Source: Flavobacteriales bacterium UBA7519 (GTDB taxonomy: Bacteria > Bacteroidota > Bacteroidia > Flavobacteriales > Weeksellaceae). Taken from it: 22,357 bases of DNA. The stretch's first letter is position 1, and each line of letters opens with the position of its first letter. Of the stretch, positions 17,501 through 22,357 are shown in pieces. The notes under the pieces are model-generated. The model made no database searches. It was given only the letters and a program-made list of their open reading frames with translations, and was not told the DNA's origin. The position numbers and the translations under genes are program-made. The stretch is taken from contig DLND01000045.1 of assembly GCA_002476905.1 (NCBI GenBank), positions 1 to 22,357 of the forward strand, in the 5' to 3' direction.

Positions 17501-17866
17501 GAAACAATGTATCAACGTTCGAAAATTCAGGAAGAATCGATGCATTACGAATGGTTGAAACACACCGGAGAATATCCAATCATCGGTGTGAATACCTTCC
17601 TTGGAAAAGACGGTTCACCGACTGTTCGTCCAGGAGAAGTTATTCGTTCGACTGAGGAAGAAAAGCAATTCCAAATCGAAATGCTTCATAATTTCCAGAA
17701 GTCTAATGAAGATAAATCTGCAGAAGCTTTGAAAACTTTACAACACGCCGCAATCAATCAGCAAAACTTATTTGAGGTAATGATGGATGCCGTGAAATAT
17801 TGTTCGCTTGGGCAGATTACCAATGCTTTGTTTGAAGTGGGCGGAAAGTACAGAAGAAATATGTAG
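14519..17866 (+). CDS. icmF: Fused B12-dependent acyl-CoA mutase with built-in G-protein chaperone (IcmF)
   Basis: This 1115-residue protein joins three parts. Residues 1-150 are the cobalamin-binding domain, with [11 protein letters not shown] (His24 expected as the cobalt ligand), SYQGGH and a GGGGGV turn. Residues 195-410 are a MeaB-like GTPase with P-loop GTGGAGKS (203-210), [11 protein letters not shown] and NKSD. From about 540 comes the TIM-barrel mutase with [20 protein letters not shown] and [14 protein letters not shown]. Two residues separate isobutyryl-CoA mutases from methylmalonyl-CoA mutases: here they are Phe589 (in TNRRFHYVS, Tyr in methylmalonyl enzymes) and Gln764 (in QAQNT, Arg there). 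The enzyme should therefore interconvert isobutyryl-CoA and n-butyryl-CoA, using adenosylcobalamin, and self-repair with GTP. I chose ATG 14519 over TTG 14498, which is inside the promoter. It stands alone with its own terminator. Confidence 0.95.
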   Translation: MENTKYTPKNKVRIVTAASLFDGHDAAINIMRRVIQGTGCEVIHLGHDKSAEEVVNTAIQEDANAIALTSYQGGHNEYFKYIYDLLREKNSSQIKIFGGGGGVILPEEIEDIMAYGIDRIYSPDDGRELGLQGMIDDLVKKSDFATGKEVEAGDLDSISFENSTSIAKIISAVENFSEEKPELVKAIDEKSKDLNIPIIGITGTGGAGKSSLTDELVRRFLRSNTDKKIAIISIDPSKKKTGGALLGDRIRMNAINDPRVYMRSMATRENNVSVSPFIHSALNVLKLAHPDVIILETSGIGQSGSEVSDFADVSMYVMTPEYGASTQLEKIDMLDYADLVALNKSDKRGALDALQAVRKQFQRNHLLWEQPLDEMPVYATKASQFNDHGTTELYNRLVSKVNDKFAGLNLKTFVEQEITDEVTIIPPKRVRYLSEIVENNRSYDANVEKQAELARTMYHIDGVKKIISNETLDAEYQKAEKELQQENIDFLKTWDDTKKAFHEEFYSYFVRGKEIKVETSTESLSHLRIPKIALPKCNDWGDLIKWKGQENLPGSFPYTAGIYPFKRTGEDPTRMFAGEGGPERTNRRFHYVSAEMPAKRLSTAFDSVTLYGQDPALPPDIYGKIGNAGVSIATLDDAKKLYSGFDLVNALTSVSMTINGPAPMLLAFFMNAAIDQNVEKYIADNGLQSKVEAILKAKFDDKGLERPKYNGELPPSNNGLGLKLLGITGDEVIPADVYAEIKAKTIATVRGTVQADILKEDQAQNTCIFSTEFALRLMGDVQEYFIKEKVRNFYSVSISGYHIAEAGANPVSQLAFTLANGFTYVEYYLSRGMDINDFAPNLSFFFSNGIDPEYSVIGRVARRIWAKAMKLKYGADERSQMLKYHIQTSGRSLHAQEIDFNDIRTTLQALYAIYDNCNSLHTNAYDEAITTPTEQSVRRAMAIQLIINKELGLAKNENPLQGSFIIEELTDLVEEAVYAEFDRITERGGVLGAMETMYQRSKIQEESMHYEWLKHTGEYPIIGVNTFLGKDGSPTVRPGEVIRSTEEEKQFQIEMLHNFQKSNEDKSAEALKTLQHAAINQQNLFEVMMDAVKYCSLGQITNALFEVGGKYRRNM

Positions 17867-17919
17867 GTCCGTAGCCGGACTGGCAGTTTTTAATACTAAC
17901 TGTTTTAAAATTATAAATC

Positions 17920-17950
17920 AAACCTCAGAGATTTCTTTGAGGTTTTTATT
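17920..17950 (+). terminator. Terminator after icmF
   Basis: AAACCTCA (17920-17927) pairs with TGAGGTTT (17938-17945), followed by TTATTTATA. Two smaller hairpins precede it: GTCCG/CGGAC at 17867-17880, directly after the stop codon, and CAGTT/AACTG at 17884-17902. The structure may also serve the converging gene that stops at 18003. Confidence 0.75.
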
Positions 17951-18002
17951 TATATTATTCAATTTCCAAATTATATCCGTCGTTCTTTTCTAAAGTAAAA
18001 CT

Positions 18003-18719
18003 TTACTTATAATTAGGAATGTATTTTCTAATATGATTAACTGTTTTCGAATGTTGAAATAAATTGATATTTGTAAAAACCATCATAGTTTGCATAATAA
18101 AAATTAATACAAATAATATCCATGAATTTTTGCTACTTAAATCCTGACCATGAAACAAGTTAAAAATCCTCTCCGACGATTTGCTAGAATCAAAAATCGT
18201 AGAATTTAGAAAAGTTATAAAGGCACTATAAGCAGTAAGATTTCTTTGATAGATAGAATATTGCAATGTTCTTTTCTTGATTTTAAAAAAATTTAAATTT
18301 CGAAAATTAAATACAAAAATTGAAATCGGAATTATAAATAAACTTAGATTAATTATCAGATAGAACCAATTGAATTGTTCCTTATTAGAAATTTTTAAGA
18401 TAAAAATGGCCATAAGTAACTGAATAATCAAAACAATACATAACGATTTTTTTAAAACTTTTTTATCAGATTCCACCATTATTCTATAAACAAAATTGGG
18501 AGCCTTAATGTTCAAAAAATAATTACTCTTCATTTCAAGTTCATCCTGCCAAGCGTTTTTTACACTATCAAATGCGAGATGAAATTCCAAATTCTCATCC
18601 TTCATGATTTCTTCTACTTGAGATATAATGTGATCTTTCACTTCAAGCAAAATATCAATAGGAAGTTTCTTAGAAATTAAATACTTCTCAATTTCTAATT
18701 TTTGTTCAGCAGAAATCAT
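18003..18719 (-). CDS. Membrane protein paired with the PadR regulator
   Basis: The 238-residue protein has a soluble N-terminal part of about 85 residues (LPIDILLEVKDHIISQVEEI, then FHLAFDSVKNAWQDELEMKS), followed by about four hydrophobic segments, including SLCIVLIIQLLMAIFILKI and WILFVLIFIMQTMMVFTNI. The N-terminal helix pattern, with a DHI..QVEEIM core, is like that of small membrane proteins encoded next to PadR regulators in Bacteroidota and Firmicutes (DUF1700/DUF1048-like arrangement); I cannot name its exact family. It overlaps padR by four bases, so the two are co-expressed and translationally coupled. No transporter or enzyme motif is visible. Function unknown, possibly membrane sensing or envelope adjustment. 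Confidence 0.8.
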   Translation of the reverse strand: MISAEQKLEIEKYLISKKLPIDILLEVKDHIISQVEEIMKDENLEFHLAFDSVKNAWQDELEMKSNYFLNIKAPNFVYRIMVESDKKVLKKSLCIVLIIQLLMAIFILKISNKEQFNWFYLIINLSLFIIPISIFVFNFRNLNFFKIKKRTLQYSIYQRNLTAYSAFITFLNSTIFDSSKSSERIFNLFHGQDLSSKNSWILFVLIFIMQTMMVFTNINLFQHSKTVNHIRKYIPNYK

Positions 18720-19039
18720 ATATCAAAAATAGTTTTTAAATTAAACAAATAACTTCTCATTTCAACTTCTTGCAATATTTGCTGCCTCTTGCCTTTATCC
18801 GAAAGCAAATAATATTTACGATTTCTTCCATTGATTTCCTGAATCTCCGAAGTAATAATGCCGTCTGCTTCCAATTTATGCAAAAGCGGATACAACGCAC
18901 CTTCTGTCATTTCAAGCTCTCCTTCCGTGAGTTCTTTCGCACGTTGTGTCATCTGATAACCATACATTTTCACTTCTTTTGAAAGTAGTTTTAAAATAAT
19001 ATTTTGAAGCGTTCCCTTATATAGACTATTTTTATTCAT
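18716..19039 (-). CDS. PadR family transcriptional regulator
   Basis: This 107-residue protein is a PadR winged helix: KGTLQNIILKLLSKEVKMYG, then the recognition region EMTEGALYPLLHKLEADGII and the wing NGRNRKYYLLSDKGK. The C-terminal dimer helix is short, as in the small PadR subgroup. Such proteins usually repress their own operon and one membrane or transport target. It is the first gene of a two-gene operon, with the membrane protein overlapping its end by ATGA. A clear inverted repeat next to its promoter (19067-19087) is a natural candidate for its own operator. Confidence 0.92.
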   Translation of the reverse strand: MNKNSLYKGTLQNIILKLLSKEVKMYGYQMTQRAKELTEGELEMTEGALYPLLHKLEADGIITSEIQEINGRNRKYYLLSDKGKRQQILQEVEMRSYLFNLKTIFDI

Positions 19040-19059
19040 ATCAAAGAATTAATACCTCA

Positions 19060-19087
19060 CAAAAATATGCATAATTTTCTTATGCAT
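19060..19087 (-). promoter_or_regulatory. padR promoter element with overlapping candidate operator
   Basis: ATGCATAA (19067-19074) and TTATGCAT (19080-19087) form a perfect 8-bp inverted repeat with a five-base spacer. On the minus strand the -7 element TATTTTTG (19067-19060) abuts it and shares one base, so the repeat fills the spacer between -7 and -33. A dimer bound there would block transcription, consistent with PadR self-repression. No TTG at the usual -33 distance is present. Confidence 0.55.
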
Positions 19088-19158
19088 TTAAAATAATTTA
19101 AAAATTTTCAACGGTTTACTTTTTGATAAGATTCAAAACATCAAATCAAAATCAAACT

Positions 19159-20364
19159 ATGAAACTAAAATCTCCCGAACCATTTTGGCTAGTAAAAGAC
19201 GGATTGAAACACTCTTATCCATCACTCCGAGAAAATATTGAAACTGAAATCCTTATCATCGGAGGTGGAATTACAGGTTCTCTTCTTGCCCATCAAATGA
19301 TAAAAGACGGCTACAAAACGGTTTTGGTGGACCGTCGCGAAATCGGGAATGGAAGTACAAGCGCCACAACATCAATGCTTCAATACGAGATTGATGTTCC
19401 GTTGTTTGAACTCTCCAAAATGATTGGCAAGAAAGGAGCTGAGAAAGCCTATTGGGCTTGTTACGATTCTATTGATGATTTGCAGAAAATTGCGGAAGAA
19501 GTCAAATCAGATTGTGGTTTTAAGAAAAAACAATCGCTTTACTTCGCTGCTTTTAAGAAAGATGTCGATGATTTAAAAAAAGAATTTGAAGCTAGAAAAT
19601 CGGCAAAGTTTCCTGTGAAATGGTTGTCGAAAGAAGAAATCAAAAAGAAATTTAAAATCGATAATACTTTTGGCGGAATTCTTTCCGAACAAGGCGGAAG
19701 CATTGATGCGTTTTGCTTAGCACACGACATTTTGCATTACAATCACAAAAAAGGATTGCAAGTTTTTGATAAAACGGATATTATCAAATTCGATTATAAG
19801 AAAAAAGGAGTTACAGCAACAACCGAGTACGGAAACACGATTAAAGCTAAAAAAATCATTTTTTGCAATGGTTTCGAAAGTACAGAAATCATCAAAGACA
19901 AATTCGTCAATCTCTTATCAACCTACGCAATTGTTGGCGAACAGCACGAAAAAAGTCACAAGGAACTGAACGACCTTTTGGTTTGGAACACGGCTGAACC
20001 TTACATCTATATGCGGACAACAGACGATAATAGAATCCTGATTGGTGGCGAAGATGAAGAATTTGTTGATGCGCAAAAACGAGATTCTTTACTTTTTGAC
20101 AAGGAGAAAAAATTAGTTAAAAAACTAGACAAATATCTTCCTGAAAATAATTTCCGAACCGATTTTGTTTGGGCTGGAACTTTTGGAGAAACCAAAGACG
20201 GATTGCCTTATATAGGTGAGCATCCCAATTTCCCAAGTGCTTACTTTGTGTTAGGTTTTGGCGGTAACGGCATTACATTTTCGGTCATCGGAATGGAAAT
20301 GGCTTCTGCATTTCTCAAGGGTAAAAAACACGAATTGACAGAATACTTCAGATTTAGGAGATAA
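19159..20364 (+). CDS. FAD-dependent oxidoreductase, DAO (D-amino acid oxidase-like) family
   Basis: The 401-residue protein has an N-terminal dinucleotide fold, ILIIGGGITGSLLAHQMIK, ending with an acidic residue at VLVDRREIG, followed by STSATTSMLQYEID. The C-terminal part has the second FAD contact region of the family, VWAGTFGETKDGLPYIGEHP and VLGFGGNGITFSVIGMEMA. These match DAO-type oxidases related to glycine oxidase and gamma-glutamylputrescine oxidase. The N-terminal part resembles the larger FAD-Rieske oxidases, but no Rieske domain follows. The substrate cannot be told. I chose ATG 19159: a TTG at 19123 would add 12 unconserved-looking residues. The sequence TACTTTTTG just upstream is a near match to a -7 element. 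Confidence 0.9.
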   Translation: MKLKSPEPFWLVKDGLKHSYPSLRENIETEILIIGGGITGSLLAHQMIKDGYKTVLVDRREIGNGSTSATTSMLQYEIDVPLFELSKMIGKKGAEKAYWACYDSIDDLQKIAEEVKSDCGFKKKQSLYFAAFKKDVDDLKKEFEARKSAKFPVKWLSKEEIKKKFKIDNTFGGILSEQGGSIDAFCLAHDILHYNHKKGLQVFDKTDIIKFDYKKKGVTATTEYGNTIKAKKIIFCNGFESTEIIKDKFVNLLSTYAIVGEQHEKSHKELNDLLVWNTAEPYIYMRTTDDNRILIGGEDEEFVDAQKRDSLLFDKEKKLVKKLDKYLPENNFRTDFVWAGTFGETKDGLPYIGEHPNFPSAYFVLGFGGNGITFSVIGMEMASAFLKGKKHELTEYFRFRR

Positions 20365-20379
20365 TTCACCAAAAAGCAG

Positions 20380-20410
20380 AAACCACTAATTTGTAGTGGT
20401 TTTCGTTTTT
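20380..20410. terminator. Terminator between the oxidoreductase and DUF4252 genes
   Basis: AAACCACTA (20380-20388) pairs with TAGTGGTTT (20394-20402) around ATTTG, followed by TTCGTTTTT on the plus strand. On the minus strand the tail is less T-rich, so it is a better terminator for the oxidoreductase. Confidence 0.75.
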
Positions 20411-20933
20411 AGTTTCTATGAATTTTGATTTTATTTTTTTCAGTAGCATTGATAATTTTTGAGATGTCATCCGGAGAAAATTTCCCTTTCACATCTACGA
20501 AAATACTTTGATCATTATCATCATTTACGGTGATTATCATTCGCTTTATTAAGTCATTTGATTGTTGTGCATTGATGCTAATTAGTTGACCTTGTTGCTT
20601 TAAAGACATCCATTCTTCGTAATTATTTTTGGTCAAATATTTCTGGAATTCTGCTTTTACAGGTGTTTTGGAGTTTTCTACAATCAGAACTTTTACATCG
20701 CTGATTTTCTTTACCAAGTCTATTACTTCCTGACTTTCTCCGTCTTCTCTCAAAGCATTTTTTACATAGGATTTCGCCAAGAAAGTAGGAACATTGATAC
20801 TGACAAAAGTCGAATTTTCTTTGAATCCTGGATTGTCAAAAAAATCGGTGTGAACTTTATTTTGAGAAACCATACACGACTGAAGAAAAAAACCGACAAT
20901 CGTCAAAATAATGATGTATAAGAATCGTAGCAT
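20409..20933 (-). CDS. DUF4252 domain lipoprotein
   Basis: The 174-residue protein has a lipoprotein signal, MLRFLYIIILTIVGFFLQSC, with Cys20 as the lipid-bearing residue. The mature part is a single DUF4252 domain: a helix with NVPTFLAKSYVKNAL, VKKISDVKVLIVEN, then LTKNNYEEWMSLKQQGQLIS and IFVDVKGKFSPDDISKIINA. DUF4252 is a Bacteroidota family of unknown function, usually in export-targeted proteins. It lies 11 bases after the larger DUF4252-DUF2807 gene, and the two show the same domain order elements (MMLDGKISMDDVSKMM there, FVDVKGKFSPDDISKII here), suggesting an old duplication. Confidence 0.88.
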   Translation of the reverse strand: MLRFLYIIILTIVGFFLQSCMVSQNKVHTDFFDNPGFKENSTFVSINVPTFLAKSYVKNALREDGESQEVIDLVKKISDVKVLIVENSKTPVKAEFQKYLTKNNYEEWMSLKQQGQLISINAQQSNDLIKRMIITVNDDNDQSIFVDVKGKFSPDDISKIINATEKNKIKIHRN

Positions 20934-20944
20934 AGCTTTAGTTT

Positions 20945-22276
20945 TTAGTTGATTGAGTTAATTGTTGAACCTGTTCTTTCGCTGGCAGATTTGGTCACTT
21001 TAGAAGGATTCCCTCTGTATTGTACAGACGCGGCAGATGTTGCACTTGCTGTTAAACTTTCGGTTGCATTGATTTTCACACTTGAGCCGGAAGAAGCATC
21101 TACAACTGCAGATTTGGTTACAAAATCACCTGCTGAGATAGAACTTCCGCTGCTTGCGCTGTAAACTCCAGAATCTGCTTTCCCTGATAATTTGATTGAG
21201 CTTCCGCTGCTTGCTTCCAACGCCAGAGATTTGGTTTCCAGATTCATTTTTACACTTACACCGGAAGAAACATCCAATGCTGTATTTGTAGAGATTTTAA
21301 AGTCACCTGAAACTTGTGACCCAGATGAACAACTTGCGGCAAAAGTAGTTTCGTTAACCTGATTTACTGCTTTGAAAGTCGAACCAGATTTGGTAATCAA
21401 TTTTGATAATTTTGGACCGGAAACAATAACTTTAAGACTATTGAAATTCAAATTCTTAACGCCCTTGTTTCTTACAAAGATTTTCAAAACACCGTTTTCA
21501 ACTTCTGTGATAATGTATTGTTGTTTTTCTGGCTCTACTTTTACAACCACACTTTGCTTTGGACTTTGAGTGAATTCTACATCTACTCCGGAAGAAGTTT
21601 CTATTCCGCTAAAGGCAGGAACATTTCTCTCACTTCCAACATTGGATTCTCCAGAATTATTTGTGGTGGTAAAAGTTGCCGTTCCAGAACCATCTGTTAT
21701 GGTATGAGTGGATGTGCTGGTTTTAGAAAAAGTAGATGAAGTAATCGTTTTTGCAGGATTAATAGAAGTTACATTTTGGGTCTCTTCCATCATTTTGCTC
21801 ACATCATCCATAGAGATTTTCCCGTCAAGCATCATCAGAACCGAACTGTCTTCTGACATAATGTTAAGAATCAAATTATCCATCACATTGGCTGTGATAT
21901 CCTGAGCCATAAACTTGATCTTCGCATCTTTACTGTTTACAGTTACCAGCTCTTCATACTTCATATTTTTGAGAGAATTTGCAATTTCCTTTTCGATTTT
22001 CCCGCCATTGATATTGGGATTATTTGACATTTCGGATTTTTCCAGAACCAGCATTTTCAGTCCATTAACCTTGGCAAGCAACGGTTGTATTTTACCTAAT
22101 TCTTCGTTATCGATTTTAAGATTATTCAATAATTTAAACATAGGTTTCGCAATCTTGATAGATGTCACACCTTCTGTGTCCTGATATTTATCAAAGAGCT
22201 TATTAAGTTCTTCTGTTTGTCCGAAAATATTAGTGGACAGAAGAAATAATACGATGAATATTGATATTTTTTTCAT
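20945..22276 (-). CDS. Exported DUF4252-DUF2807 fusion protein
   Basis: The 443-residue protein starts with a signal peptide, MKKISIFIVLFLLSTNIFGQ, not followed by a lipid-type Cys. Residues about 20-160 are a DUF4252 domain (GVTSIKIAKPMFKLL, then LMMLDGKISMDDVSKMMEE). A Ser/Thr-rich linker covers about 165-212. From about 213 comes a DUF2807 domain (GIN, autotransporter-adhesin-head-like): RNVPAFSGIETSSGVDVEFT, and then short beta-helix rungs with repeated SSGSS turns (EASSGSSIKLSG, SASSGSSISAGD, DASSGSSVKINA). These rungs explain the repeated DNA words in 21060-21260. Both domains are of unknown function and face the periplasm or outside. The gene is first of a tandem with the lone DUF4252 lipoprotein. 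Confidence 0.9.
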   Translation of the reverse strand: MKKISIFIVLFLLSTNIFGQTEELNKLFDKYQDTEGVTSIKIAKPMFKLLNNLKIDNEELGKIQPLLAKVNGLKMLVLEKSEMSNNPNINGGKIEKEIANSLKNMKYEELVTVNSKDAKIKFMAQDITANVMDNLILNIMSEDSSVLMMLDGKISMDDVSKMMEETQNVTSINPAKTITSSTFSKTSTSTHTITDGSGTATFTTTNNSGESNVGSERNVPAFSGIETSSGVDVEFTQSPKQSVVVKVEPEKQQYIITEVENGVLKIFVRNKGVKNLNFNSLKVIVSGPKLSKLITKSGSTFKAVNQVNETTFAASCSSGSQVSGDFKISTNTALDVSSGVSVKMNLETKSLALEASSGSSIKLSGKADSGVYSASSGSSISAGDFVTKSAVVDASSGSSVKINATESLTASATSAASVQYRGNPSKVTKSASERTGSTINSIN

Positions 22277-22313
22277 AATAATTTTGGTCTATGCAATCGC
22301 TATTTTATTAGTA

Positions 22314-22357
22314 CTAATTTTCAGAATTTTCTTTGACAGCGATTTTAATTAATGTTA
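22314..22357 (-). CDS. Possible 3' end of an upstream gene (cut by window edge)
   Basis: One minus-strand frame is open from the edge to a TAG at 22314-22316 and reads TLIKIAVKENSEN; the other two frames contain stops. No TAnnTTTG element lies between it and the DUF4252-DUF2807 start 37 bases on, which would fit an operon coming from outside the window. Thirteen codons are too few to be sure or to name a family. Confidence 0.3.
   Translation of the reverse strand, partial: TLIKIAVKENSEN

Noticed and set aside
17867..17902. Two small hairpins after icmF as a small RNA or riboswitch
   Set aside because: Stems are only five base pairs and lie just before a normal terminator; no known fold was recognised.
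19123..19158. TTG at 19123 as start of the FAD oxidoreductase
   Set aside because: The added residues look unlike the family and the ATG at 19159 sits at the normal distance before the GGGITG fold.
21060..21260. Short direct DNA repeats such as CTTCCGCTGCTTGC, considered as a CRISPR or satellite array
   Set aside because: They are unevenly spaced, in frame, and encode the SSGSS turns of DUF2807 beta-helix rungs.

Overview
The window looks like chromosomal DNA of a low-GC member of the Flavobacteriia, most likely a Chryseobacterium or Elizabethkingia relative (inference from content, no search possible). The reasons are: several promoters of the Bacteroidota type (TTG, 18-19 bases, TAnnTTTG) at real gene starts; a type IX secretion (T9SS) C-terminal sorting domain; DUF4252 and DUF2807 proteins; and str/S10 ribosomal gene order without tuf.

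Layout. On the minus strand, 10350 to 6989 carries rpsL-rpsG-fusA-rpsJ behind a well-formed promoter and ends at a hairpin terminator. The S10 part resumes at 1985 with rplC-rplD-rplW-rplB (rplB is cut by the left edge), behind its own promoter and a foldable 5' leader. Between the two halves lie about 5 kb of unrelated DNA. It holds a plus-strand pair of exported proteins of unknown function (2204-5905), a small low-affinity iron permease family membrane protein on the minus strand (5917-6411), and a frameshifted remnant of a T9SS cargo gene (about 6483-6783).

Right of rpsL the genes are single units or pairs. They are a Dps ferritin-like protein (10577-11053), a GT-C type membrane glycosyltransferase-like protein (11103-12725, minus), a leucine-rich-repeat T9SS cargo protein with a TTG start (12794-14428), and a large fused B12-dependent acyl-CoA mutase, IcmF (14519-17866). 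Then come a PadR regulator with a membrane partner (19039-18003, minus), an FAD-dependent DAO-family oxidoreductase (19159-20364), and two DUF4252 proteins in tandem (22276-20409, minus), the first fused to a DUF2807 domain.

The most unusual signals are the split ribosomal operon with a structured rplC leader, the unknown secreted pair placed in the split, the decayed T9SS gene next to it, and the DUF4252-DUF2807 fusion. I saw no CRISPR array, tRNA, rRNA, complete insertion sequence or defence system.
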